Assembly: GCA_016859345.1 (NCBI GenBank)
Contig: CM029124.1
Span: 10,620,001-10,684,000 of the forward strand
DNA from: Istiophorus platypterus
Taxonomy: Eukaryota > Chordata > Actinopteri > Istiophoriformes > Istiophoridae
Length of the DNA stretch: 64,000 bases
Direction: 5' to 3'
A program made the position numbers and the translations under genes. Positions 52,960-64,000 of this stretch are shown here, piece by piece. A model generated the notes under the pieces. That model was given only the letters and a program-made list of their open reading frames with translations. It was not told the DNA's origin and ran no database searches. Every line of letters begins with the position of its first letter. The stretch's first letter is position 1.

Positions 52960-55900
52960 TGTTTTACTTTGTGTTAAATGTTTGCAGATGCTATTTAATG
53001 GTGTAGAGTGGGAGATTTCATAACAGCATTATGCTAAAAATGGCATTCGGGGCTTTGATTTTTAGTCCTGATTTCAGTAAGTTTGCAACGATTAAGTTGA
53101 TGCTATAATTCAACATGTTGGATGCCTGTAGTTCTTTTCCCTAGATACTTAAAACAGCCCTTAATATCAATTTATGACAAAATGCTAAAAAAATAATTAC
53201 TTCTGAGATAAAAACAAAATACCTTGGGCATCAAATGGGTTACTTTTCTCACTACCATCCTAAAACATCACACTGTAGTGAGCATCAAGAACTTCTCTGA
53301 ACATCTCTGGCAAATAGCTGTATAATTCTCTACAAATAAAAATGTTTTTGACATTTTTACAAATCAATATATAATGCTGAAAGGGGAAAGTCAATAATTC
53401 AAAAGGCTTTCCAAGTTACATCTTGTTGCCAAACCCCTATGATTCTCACCAGATGGCATTCAGTCAGTGTATTACCTCAAGAGAAATTACTGAAGACATC
53501 AGTGGATTTCTCCATTTTACTGTGCAGTCTGGCAAACCTTCAAGCTCTGTTAGGTTTCTCTTAGAAATCTCAAAGAAATTAAGAATTCTTCAGCACTGTT
53601 TTTAGCCAAAATATGTAATCGTTCTCTGCAGCTACCATCTCCTCAAGCGGATATCACCCCGAAAGCTCTGTTTCTGGATGTGGATGCTGGAATTGTCTCT
53701 AAGTTTCTGTCTAAATTATCAACTTTATAACAGACCAGATAAAATCAGTCAAGGTTCAGAACTTATTATTTCATGAAACCTTGTTAAAAAGGAGGATACA
53801 TACATTTTTCTCTTGAATAAGGAGAAAACAACATATCACTCTCAGATTCCTTCACAGTCTCAGTCTTCTCTTTCTTTTTTGATGAAAAAGGCCTTCTTTA
53901 ATGAAAACAAGGTCCTCCCTTGTTTATTTCTGTATTAAAGAAAATTTGTGGTGATACCACAAATATTGCTGTGACTAAATACAATCATGATGGTATGCAG
54001 CTGATTTGCATCTATTCCACGACATGTGTGAATAATAATTCACAGAGCATTTGATTATATGCAGATCATCTGATGTACTGCTCATTTGGTTCAAAAATGC
54101 ATTTGAATTTCAGTATTTTGTTCATGATTGGGTTGATGAAAGGCCGTCAAAATCACATTCAAGCCCTCCTCTAACAACGGATCCATACTGACACTTCTCT
54201 CTCCGCAGCGGACACACTGAACGACATGATTAAATATATACAGAATCATCAGAGAGAGGCTGAGAGGAAGGTTACGTTTTCTTAATGATGAGCTACCGCA
54301 ATCAGATACTGAATATTAAAAAGTAAGTTACTATATTTAGTATTCTACTGTACGTTAAGCTTGCACTTGCCAACTGGGTTATGTAAGAAAAAAAAAACAA
54401 AGTAAAATAAAGTAACGCATAATATAATGAGAGGTTGCATTGGTACATATCATAAATTTATGTAAAATCAATAGAAACCCATCTGCCCCCTTTTTTAAAT
54501 CAAAAAAAAAACAAAAAACTTCCAGGTATTTGTCTTTGAAACTGGTACACACGGAATCTGATAAACCTTATTCCAAGTTTTTCTCTGTCTGATTGGATAG
54601 AAGAAGATCCGAGCTTGTCATTACTCACCTTTGCCCATGGGGGCATGTACTTTATGAAAGAATAAACACTATGACATCCTGGGCAAAGCTTAACAGGCCC
54701 TTCAGGTCTCAACTAGTCACTCTTTTCTGCGCTTTCATAGTCATCAACCCTGTCTTCAAACCTGCAGGTCTTGAGGGTTGTTTTTTGAGCATAGAGCAAT
54801 ATCAGATATTCTCAATGAGCGCAACCAGCAGTCTCTCCCATGAGGGTATCGTCGTGTTATTTTTTTATTTCCTCCGTAACTTGAAATGTCATGACATACA
54901 CAAAATCCTTTCCAAATGTCAGAAAGGTGAATTTTATAGCATAAACTCTCACCAAGGATCATAAAACTAGATTTTGTCTTTCAAAAGAAAAAAACAGTGC
55001 AATAGTAAATCTCCGAAGTAAACCTTTGAAGAAAAGGGGGCTCCAAAAAGGCAACGTCATACTGCCAACATTTATATGAACTTGTGAAATTTACCGAGGA
55101 TATTCTTCCTCCTCAGGAAAAAAAATAAAATCCAGTTTGGACAATTGGTGAATTCTAACACAAGCTTTAGGTCAAATATTTGTTTTGCATGTGATAAATC
55201 AACACGTAATGTCTAATCTATTGTGAGTTTTCATGGTCCCCAACGCATTAATCCTAATATTATGATGACACCAAAGCCTAATTTCTTCTACTACCAACGA
55301 CATCAGGCTATAATGTCCACTCATACACAAGTAATACCAAAATCTATGGGATGATTTTTTTACTCAGCACATTTAAGGTTCTCAGCAGATGGACCATGTC
55401 TCCATGTCCTCCATGACTTCCTTTGAAATACCATTATTTCAAATTACTGGGCATAATGAAAAAGGTCAAACTGAATCTCAGCTTTATTGTGATTATTCAG
55501 CAGTAAATGTAATGCAGTTGTAAGCTGTCCAATGCTCCATATGCTTGTGTTTAAATAAAACACGCACTGAGCAGCAGTATAGGATCAATATGTTAGGCAA
55601 ATAGAGACACAGTGTTTTTGTTATGTCCTCTATTATCATTACATCATTATGAATTAATGTAAAGTGCTTTAATTATACATTAAGCCAAAGCTGGAGGGAC
55701 CACCTTAAATATTTATTGATTATAAATGTCATACCTAATTGTAAACCTGCTTTATTCATGGTTGGTTTATGCTGTGTTTCAGTTAGCATTCCAACATGTT
55801 TGCAGTCACACTGCTCCAGCAGTGCTTTACAGGCTCTATATTACTGAAGGTTTAAACAGTTTATAATACAATGGTAACAGTGGTGGAAGGACTGTAAACA

Positions 55901-56990
55901 GCTGCACTGCAGTATGGCAAATTCTTCACAATACAGCAGGGCTTATGTATCATGAGGTTTCAATGCCAATTTTTATTCTTTTTTAAAGTACTTTCATACT
56001 ATAGTTTTGTGCCCTCCTTTCTCACATGGTCATATGACAACCTCACCATCATTACATAACCAAACCGCAATAGTAAGTAACTGAAATAATGGGCTGAGAG
56101 ATCGTACCTGGCTTTGCTTTATTAGCACCTACTCAGTTCCTCGTCACCTGAATAGATGCAGGTTCTATTCGAGGAATAAAGAAGATGCTGCACTGAATTC
56201 ATTTGTTTTGTTGCACAAAATGAACCAAAAACTGAGCAAATGAGAACCTATGGGGAATGGATGGTCTTTGATTTTAAACACAGCAAATGCAGTGATCCTT
56301 GGATGTGAACACACAATAGCTTCCAAAAAAAACATCCATTAAAAAATGTAGGGCTAATTACTTAATTCTTTGTCCTGTAGCATTGCCCGCTGAGCCCTTA
56401 TATTATCTGTTACAGCAGTATTAGTTTGCCATTTGAATATGCATGGATTTCTAGGTCAGCATAAATTACATTCCACAAGAAAATGGTGCCACATTGTTCC
56501 AGTATTCTTTCAAAATTATATGGGAAACTCTACAAAATTGCACAATGGATATGCGATGAAAATCAAACTGGCATTTGACCCATGGATATAGTGATCCAGG
56601 TTCTGTAATTATGATGATCTTTCCTTCTCTGGCTCGGATTTTGTTCTCCCTGGAGGAGGATCAATTGTAATCATCTGAACTTTCGATAGCAATGAGTGTG
56701 ATAGAAGGTCTGCTTTCAGATACTGTTTTAGCAAGCGCCAATAACTGCTCTGTAACAATCATATCGGGTTGTTGATAAGGGCATCATTTAATGACAAACG
56801 TCAAAAGGTCCAAAAAATACACAATAATTCTGCAGACTCATTGTAAGCAGCTATTAAAACACTCATCTATTGTAATAAAAATTCCTCATACAGTATCTGA
56901 CAGGATTATCTGCAAAAGTGTTTCTTCTATAAACCCAAACATATAAACAATCTACTTTAGATGGGGTCATGGTGACTGCGGAATAAGATA
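52960..56990. other. Intergenic stretch: no gene seen
   Basis: AT-rich non-coding DNA with scattered short open frames. None has a domain, signal peptide or splice context I can defend. Confidence 0.5.
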
Positions 56991-57004
56991 AAATCATTGT
57001 AGAA

Positions 57005-57107
<103 letters not shown>

Positions 57108-57819
57108 GGCTCTTTTATAGTGCATTGTTTTTTTCAATCCTGTAGACCCTGGACCTAAAAAAAACCCCATACTTAACATGGTTCTATAACCTTTATATGA
57201 CTCACATACATTGCATATTTCATATTTCATGGCTGTTCCTAATTTTATGAGAAAATGATACATTTCTTCTGTTGGTGGTTTCACAAACCTTTTCAAACAC
57301 AACTACATTGATACCTGTTATCGGAGTTTTATAATAGTTTGTTCACAACATGTCTATTGAGGAGTAAGATCTTGTCTCTGACCCCAAGCATGAGTAATGT
57401 CTCTATGTAGGATAACATGCTGTACATTTCTTTGTCTGTCAATCCCTTCTTCACAAACAAAAGGAGTATGTATTTTTTTCAAGCCTGCTCCATACAGTAT
57501 ACTGTTGTTAACATGAAATATTTTCTTACTTGGTGTATAAAGAAAAATTGTTGCTCTAGACATAATCAAGGTAACTTCTTAGAAAATAAAAGGTTTATTT
57601 TTCAATCAGTATTATGTTTTACACATTCCACGGTGGAGTCTGTGGGATTCCAAACAAAGACGAAGTAAAGCCAATTTGAACAAAACACAAGGATTAAATC
57701 AATGAGAGGGATGTTTGTTCCTGAGGTAAATAAGCATACTTACCACTTCAACCAATAACATTTCTTAGAATCAAAATCCATGGCCGGATATACAGACAGC
57801 TGACTAATTAAAAACTGAA

Positions 57820-58210
57820 AAATGATTGGATAAACAGGAAGATGATGCCCCCATCTATAGGGTACGAAGGACCACTGAATGGTTGGAAGAATATGAAAAT
57901 GATGTGAATCATATGTTATGGCCTTCGCAGTCACCACATCTCAATCCGACTGCAAACCTATGGGAGATTTTGGGCCGACATGTTAGACAGCGTTTTCCAC
58001 CACTGTCCTCAAAACACAAAATGAAGTAATATCTTTTGGAGGTATGGTGTTCATCCATCCCGTAGGGTTCCAGAGAATCGCAGGAAACTATTCTTGTGGC
58101 TTGCGGTTGCACAACACAACATACAAACATCATCATATGAATACAATAACTGCACAAAAAAGTGTCTCAAATTGAATTTCCACGCCTATGAAAGTCTTAG
58201 CAGTCTCTGG
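57820..58210 (+). mobile_element. Tc1/mariner transposase C-terminal fragment (decayed)
   Basis: The frame from 57826 to 58029 reads EDDAPIYRVRRTTEW, then VNHMLWPSQSPHLNPTANLW and EILGRHVRQRFPPLSSKH. After a stop and frame shift it continues with an EVWCSSIP block (58030-58060) and degraded C-terminal sequence. This is the second half of a Tc1-type DDE catalytic domain. The final catalytic Glu (normally in NPIENLW) is replaced by Ala in NPTANLW, so this copy is inactive. The upstream half is missing. Confidence 0.85.
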
Positions 58211-58219
58211 GACGTACCG

Positions 58220-61200
58220 AAATATTCACCCAGTCGAAGCCAAAATCCAGCAACTAAGTATTTGGTCAGAACTCAGGAAAGCCTTTTTTGACACCTTACT
58301 TTAGCATTTAGAAATTATGCCAGACAGTAAAAGCATTCAGTAAAATAAGGCAATTGCTAAATCCTAAAAGAAAGCAAAAGAAGAGCAAAAGAAGTAACAC
58401 CGACTAATATAGCTGGCTAAAGGCTATCCAGCCTGGCTGGGAAAACTGCAGCCGCTTACTCTAGTGGAGTTTATGATGCTGTTAAGCTAAGGTCACATTC
58501 AAATTAGAGATTCATTTATTAAACATGCTCATTGGTTCACTTTGAACAAAGAAAAGAAGAAATGAGAAAACATTTTGTTTGTAGATACTGTGTTATCTCT
58601 GAGCCCTTTAGCTTGCCTGAACATGTATTTCAATATAAAAATGTTTTTCATGTTGTAGCCTATGTAAGGTCTGTGACAGTGGTTACCAGTCAGCCAAAAA
58701 AACGGCTTAAAATTAAGTTTTTACAACATCTTTCATACAGATATTTTGCTAAGAGCCTTCAAACCCTCAAAGTGTTTTCTTTTTACTTTTCCTTTTTCCT
58801 ATCTTCAATAATCTGTATTTACTACCCTCTGCCTTTTTGACCGTTTTGCGCTTATATATTTCAGTAACTAGATTCTATATCTGGACAGTTTAATGATATA
58901 TTTTACATATTATGGTTGATGTGCTGGTGTCAGAAACATAACATTTTACTTGCATTCACTTGCAGAGAAATGTAGAATGATAGTAGTGGAGTCAGTCCCT
59001 GTTCACTGTTTATGTTAATGGGACCATCTTTTTTAGACAAAGGGGGAAAAAAGGGAAGAAAAAAAAAAGAGCACACATTAACTGTCTATCCGATTTCCCT
59101 GAATACCTCATTAGGCTATTTTCTTCAATAACCGTGCTCTGGTGACGTGGTTTAGTTTGACTGTTGGTGCCTTTTACAAAAAAGCGTATTCACAGAGGAA
59201 AATAGAAGGGGATAATGATTGGACCCGCAGTGCAATTGTATGGCTACAGACACCTGATTATGTTGCATGAGCCAGTTTGAGAAACTTGATTGACATTTTA
59301 TGCTGTTTTGTGGCTCCTCTAACTTCAGCAGTCTGGGAGAAGGCTGAGATTTAACTGTTTGGGCCAAATCAGTGTGTGTCTGACGATTATCCAAACGTCA
59401 CCGGAGTTTTGATTAACATGCGGGGGACTTGATAATGAATTTTTTCATACAACAAGGAAAACAACAAGAATAAAAAGAACACAGAATGTGACTTTTGCAA
59501 CACATCATTCTACAAACAAATGGTGTAGTCGTTTGGGGCCAGTCTAATTTAAGTCAGAACAAACATCCAATTCAAGTGTTAATAGTTTGACATTTTGGGA
59601 AATATGTTATTCATTTTCTAGTGCAGAGCTAGATGAGATGATACTGCTCTCATATCAGTTTGTTGAATATAAGGCTAGACCCATTAGACCCATTGGACCC
59701 ATGTAGAAAAGGAAAATCTTTCCCAATAAAACTTTAGGAAGAGTAAGAATAGATGTCATATGTACAGAGTAGAGGGAAATAACTATAATAACAACAATTG
59801 CTAAACAGAGTGAGAGTGGATCAGACAATCTCCTTTCTACCATGAGGACCTGGATAGATGACAGACTACACACCCACAAGAGGTAATTTTACCAGGCCAG
59901 AATTTGAGTCTCAAATATTCTCTCTGGTGTCCAGCCAAGTCTTAAAGGAATAGAGTATCCCGTTTGTTAGCGCCCTGACTTGCCAAGACCAAGTCACATC
60001 TCCAGTCTTCATTTTTGTGTGCAAAGCAGACTTGAACTAAAGTCTCAAGTATACGGTTTGGGTACCGAGTACAGCAGAGCATCAGTCTCTCATATGTAAA
60101 CGTTTCACGTGAGATTTTACGTTCAGCATGCTTGTCAGTTGAGAGACTCGAAACAATAAAACCTTACCCATGTGTTGCAAGTGAACATAAAAGTCCTGCA
60201 AGATTGATGTGGAATTTATTTCTTCACAAGTGGGCACAAGCAGAGCACCAGAAAATAATAGCAGTTCTCTCATAAACAGTATAAACACTAAATTCAGAAT
60301 GTATTTATTTATATAAATGATACACCTAATAATTTCACCTTTCCCATCATATAAAATGAAGAAGTGTCCTTGAACCTATACACACTTTTAAATGATGGTA
60401 TCACTGAAACAATGCGAACAATGAAATATGGTCACTCTAAATATTTGTACCCTGTGGTCCTGCCTCTCAGTTACCCTACATGGAAAACATTTGATTCCTG
60501 ATCCAGGGGTCGCTGTCAAGTTGTGCTGTTTATCCATTTTGGTCACATGTTACCCCACAGAGGAAGGCATGAAAACACTATTGTGAACCTAGCTATATGG
60601 TAAACCTGAAGGTTTGGGTTTTTTATACTTAAAGCTGTTTTTAGGCTGCCATTTAGCTGTATTAGAATGATTAAAAAGATTAGTAAATGTTGCACAATTT
60701 ATCTTAAGGGATACAGAGAGATGCGGGTTTCTCAGTGAGTCAGTCCATACTCCCTCAGGTCTTTAAACACATCATAATCTCAGTGATGATCCTTCAGTTC
60801 AGCAGTCGCTGGATCACTGCACACCACTGAATGCCAGGCTAAATGAAATCTAAACCAAGCTCATAATACTGTTATGTTTTTCTCATTAGATCTACGACCC
60901 TTAGCACAAAAACAGCTGAAGCCTCTGGACAACTGTTTTTCAGTAAAGGGGAACCTAAGAAAGGATTGATAAGATGAAACTCTTCTCAAACCCAGTTGTG
61001 GAATGCATTAAAGCAGGATGATGAACTCTGGTTAACTAGGAACTTTTTGTATACCAATTTGCTTTGTGTAACAGCTGATTGTCTGTTTTTTTTTTACCTG
61101 TACATTTTGGCACTGCATGTAGGTACACTGAGACCCCCCCCCCTTAACAGCTGTAGTCCAATTCTTTCTGCAAGTATATTTACCAATAAGTAAGCTGGAA

Positions 61201-61380
61201 TCTGGTCATTTTGGATGAATGTTGTGAGGCTCTTCAGGCCACAGTGTGCCTGACCGCTACCTCGTGATCAATAAACTTTTTCCTCAGTATATTTCCTGTG
61301 TTACCGTCACTTTTCAATGCTACATGACAACTTGATTTCACCTCGGATGCGTGTCTGCTGGATGGGGTTCCTTCTCTGTT
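58220..61380. other. Intergenic stretch: no gene seen
   Basis: Non-coding apart from the repeat fragment at 59570-59690. An A-rich run lies at 59040-59070. No gene or RNA was recognised. Confidence 0.5.
59570..59690 (+). repeat. Short interspersed repeat fragment
   Basis: Blocks gacattttgggaaatatg, gagctagatgagatgatact and ctcatatcagtttgttgaat follow the order of a repeat I know as widespread in teleosts. The downstream half of that repeat is missing. Family name not assigned. Confidence 0.6.
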
Positions 61381-61389
61381 GACAACCCC

Positions 61390-61649
61390 CTGTTGAGGAT
61401 CATATGATGCTCTTGTGTTGCTTTGTAATGTTTTTCATATGGCTCTGGGGCAAGGGGCCAAACTCTGAGCTGAATGGTGTTTTTGTTCAACATGGATCAT
61501 CCCCAAAGAGAGCAAGCGTGCACACGGCTGCCTCGAACACGGCTGTCAAGATGTCTGCGGAGACCCCACACCAGCACACCCAACCAAGCAGCTGCTGCCT
61601 GCCAGGCGCCCATCTACAAATGATCTACTGTGGGAGAAGGTGTCAGTCA
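61390..61649 (+). other. Open frame of uncertain status
   Basis: An open frame (61404-61697) of 97 codons begins with a hydrophobic run (MMLLCCFVMFFIWLWG), followed by a polar Ser/Thr/Gln-rich segment. Its last codons run into the 60-bp palindrome. I recognise no domain, and there is no splice or promoter support. It is more likely chance or repeat-derived than a gene. Confidence 0.15.
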
Positions 61650-61709
61650 GCTTTGAACCTTTCACTCGAGACAGGGTATATACCCTGTCTCGAGTGAAAG
61701 GTTCAAAGC
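61650..61709. repeat. Perfect 60-bp palindrome (30-bp arms, no spacer)
   Basis: Left arm 61650-61679 and right arm 61680-61709 are exact reverse complements, checked base by base, with the centre in gggtatataccc. Each arm contains ctcgag. The symmetry breaks at 61649 (a) versus 61710 (c). Such a sequence can extrude a cruciform or fold into a full hairpin if transcribed. It could also mark a fold-back assembly artefact. Confidence 0.98.
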
Positions 61710-61879
61710 CATTACATATAGAATTAGGTAATAATTTTTGAAAATTTACCCCATTTTGTAACTTCTCTGCATAGATGGGCTACTAAACAGGCAAAAGAGA
61801 CCCTGGACCACTTTGGCTTTTGGACTGTGCAGAGCCCCTGTTTGGAGTAGCTGTTAGCAATTCTTGTTGGGGAATCAAT

Positions 61880-62110
61880 CAAATGACCACAAAGAGATGC
61901 ACAACGACCCCCAAAAGACACCAAAAGGCCACAAAAAGACGCAAAACAGCTGAGGAGATAAAAAATGAATACAAAAAGACACATAACAACCACTAAATGG
62001 CCACAAAGAGATACAAAATTGCTACACAGAGACAAAACATTATCGAAGAGATGCATAATAACCACAAAGAGACGCAAAATGGCCATAAAGAGATACAAAA
62101 TGAATACAAA
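61880..62110. repeat. Degenerate minisatellite, period about 21 bp
   Basis: About ten degenerate copies of a unit close to aatgaccacaaagagacgca plus a, for example at 61883, 62040 and 62060. Internal units vary by several substitutions and small indels. Because the period is a multiple of three, long open frames appear on the minus strand (repeating LFV-I-type peptides). These are repeat artefacts. Confidence 0.88.
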
Positions 62111-62119
62111 TTAATGCAA

Positions 62120-63630
62120 TATTTAGCAATAGCTAGATATTTGGCAACCTTCATCAGTGCATGATTAGTAGCATACTGCTTTGATATTACTGCGGGACAC
62201 AGGGCACCATGATTTATCATTTCATTGTGAACAATACTTCTTCTTGTATTAGAGAAAAGCTTGTCAGATTTTTGACAACCCAGTGATCAGGTGGCATGTC
62301 AAACTCCATTATGTGTGACTGTCATAGCTACAGGGATTCTGTCATAGATTCTTAAGTGTTCTGCTCACACTTTTTGCTTTGATAATTTTAGTTCATCTCA
62401 ATTCTCCGTGACAAATAAAATCTGTTTGATCTTTTTTTTTTTTTTTTTTTAAATTGAAAATCACAATGTAAAATGCTACAAGAAAAAACGCCCAGTCATA
62501 AGGCTTTACCCTTGTTGAAAATTGCTCACAGACAGTCGGGCCAACCGCAATCAGTTTGTATAAACACCATGAGAATATAGTGTAGCTCATGCTACCGAGC
62601 CAGTACAGAGTCTCAGAGGCCTGGCTGCCAACACAAGTTATGTAAACGCCAAGGCAACAAGGCAGATCCTGAGAGGTGCCTGCTGGGGGCCGGGGCCATC
62701 ATTGCCAACTGTGAACCGCTGACGCCGACACTTCAGGGACGCACTGACAAGTTGTTCCTTTACTTTGAAGGAAAAGTTGATGAATGTAAAGCTGTCTTTT
62801 GTTAAACTACGCTTGTGACGGTGGATTACACCTTCATGTCTGGCAGTAATCTAGGAATTTAAATTTTTGAAACAGTTCCACGTAGCTCTTCCTCACAGAA
62901 AGAGAAAAATGTGCTACTAAATCCCCGAGGACCCGAGATCAACCTTTAAGATTAATTTCATTTACTACACAGCATGGATTTCTGGGCCAAAATTTACAGC
63001 TCCAGTATCACGTTAAACCTGAAGCCAGTGATGTCTCCGCCTGGTCATCATTGGCAACTCCACTTTCACAATACACCAGCATTCAACCTCGCATACGACG
63101 CCAATAAAATCTTGGAAGACTACTATGAGAAGATACTAGCTTTAGATAAACATACACCACCAACCCCTTCAACTTTCAGTGGTTAGAAGAAGCGCCCTGC
63201 AGGGTTACTTCTCCACATTCTCTGTCAGTTTCGTTCTTCTGGTCCTTCAAGGGAAATTCAGCAGGGTTTGGCCGGTGGGTGTTGGCAGATTTTCCCTTGC
63301 AGTTGTATTTTAAAGCGATTCAAGTGGGGGGTTGTCTGAGTTTCCGTATATGAAACTTAAATGTAGGTGACACCAGCCTGAATTTCCAAAGTGAAAGTGG
63401 AGATTGAAAGGGGGTAGGGGCAGGTAGGGGCAAACAGGTTACTCGATAGGTGTGGTGGGAAAACCCAACATAACCTGTTTTAGAAATACTGTGCATCTAC
63501 AAAAAAAAAAAAGAAAGAAAGAAAGAAAGAAAAAAGTTAAGGAAGTGGAGAGAGTAGGAAAAATGATAAAAAAAAATGAATAAATAAAAATAGGAACTAA
63601 AAAAGACTAATTAAACAAAAGAGAAACTGG
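62120..63630. other. Intergenic stretch: no gene established
   Basis: Contains a T run (62431-62452), a GC-richer patch (about 62640-62760), a 70-codon open frame (62974-63186) with no recognised domain, and an A-rich (GAAA)n tract (63499-63535). None is enough to call a gene. Confidence 0.5.
63499..63600. repeat. A-rich tract with (GAAA)n
   Basis: An A run (63500-63511), then gaaagaaagaaagaaagaaa, then A-rich sequence to about 63600. It forms the AT-rich boundary of the CpG-rich right edge. Confidence 0.9.
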
Positions 63631-63639
63631 TGCGACGAG

Positions 63640-64000
63640 TGTGTCATCGCAGGGCTGTTAACTGTGGATCACTTGGAGAGACGCGTCCTCTGTGCGCGTC
63701 CACATAACGGCGGGACTCGGCCTTGACTCCCGGCCAGTGCGGGCTCCTCGGTAGCTACAGCGTTAACGTCCCCGCGAAGCTCCACCTCCACCACCTCCTC
63801 CACCACCTCCACCACCACCACCACCACCTTTCATGTTAATTTTCGGCGTGATCCGTGCGCGCACCAGACGGAGCCGCTGCGTGTCGTATCCGCGGGCCGC
63901 CGCCTGCCGCTCAGCGCCTACGAGGCTTTCGGTCAGCCGCCGAGGACCCCCGACCACCACCCCCCACCCCCACCCAAAACACCCACACTCCTCTTTTTAT
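63640..64000. promoter_or_regulatory. CpG-rich right edge, possible promoter or first exon of a neighbouring gene
   Basis: CpG steps become dense from about 63640 (for example gagacgcgtcctctgtgcgc and cggccagtgcgggctcctcg). The change is abrupt after an AT-rich tract. In teleosts this composition in otherwise AT-rich DNA usually marks a promoter and first exon. No start codon and splice donor pair can be defended on either strand, and the block is cut by the window end. The minus-strand frame at 63763-63960 ends in a Gly run from the trinucleotide repeat and stops, and does not resemble a known protein. Confidence 0.4.
63779..63828. repeat. Trinucleotide tract (CCA/CCT)n
   Basis: About 15 CCN triplets, mostly cca with some cct, inside the CpG-rich edge. 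In frame it would encode poly-Pro or poly-Thr/Ser on the plus strand, or poly-Gly on the minus strand. Confidence 0.92.

Noticed and set aside
61724..62220. Minus-strand hydrophobic frames of 124 and 75 codons
   Set aside because: Repeating peptide motifs come from the 21-bp-period minisatellite. They look like membrane segments only by composition.
62974..63186. 70-codon plus-strand frame (MDFWAKIYSSS...)
   Set aside because: No recognisable domain, splice signals or repeat similarity. Its length is within chance expectation for this window.
63660..63710. Resemblance of 'gtggatcacttgg' to the start of 5.8S rRNA
   Set aside because: Only a dozen bases match. The flanking sequence does not follow 5.8S or ITS sequence.

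Overview
This window looks like nuclear DNA from a vertebrate, most likely a ray-finned (teleost) fish. It is AT-rich and almost free of long open frames, with many CA/GT, CT and AT microsatellites. It carries decayed Tc1/mariner, L2-type LINE and other non-LTR fragments plus short repeat families that I recognise from teleost genomes. There is no bacterial or phage gene organisation.

Only one protein-coding gene can be supported, on the minus strand: the 5' end of a VPS10-domain sorting receptor of the SorCS family, best matched to sorcs3. Exon 1 (CDS 15799-16485) encodes 229 residues: a signal peptide, a basic pro-region with a convertase-like site, and the start of the VPS10 region. Exon 2 (1497-1564, 68 nt) was found by joining splice sites, because it is too short to stand out as an ORF. 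Intron 1 is 1565-15798 (GT-AG, 14.2 kb). Everything below 1497 is intron 2, and the rest of the gene lies to the left of the window.

Layout: 1-240 is a Tc1/mariner 3' fragment inside intron 2. Exon 2 is at 1497-1564. Intron 1 holds an interspersed repeat (about 5560-5890), a decayed non-LTR reverse-transcriptase fragment (about 12245-13140) and GT microsatellites. A CpG-rich block (about 15450-16830) covers exon 1 and the presumed promoter. The region from 17 to 63.6 kb has no gene I can support. It holds a second Tc1 remnant (about 26380-26620), small duplications near 27.1 and 27.9 kb, a 5'-truncated L2-like LINE on the minus strand (about 36430-38675), a composite interspersed repeat (about 51050-51810), a third Tc1 remnant (about 57820-58210), long CA/TA microsatellites (52.7 and 57.0 kb), a perfect 60-bp palindrome (61650-61709) and a 21-bp-period minisatellite (61880-62110). 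The last 350 bases are again CpG-rich and may be the promoter or first exon of a neighbouring gene beyond the edge.

No novel multi-gene system is visible. The items most worth a second look are the zero-spacer 60-bp palindrome next to the minisatellite, the rapidly evolving SorCS pro-region with a non-classical convertase site, and the CpG-rich right edge.
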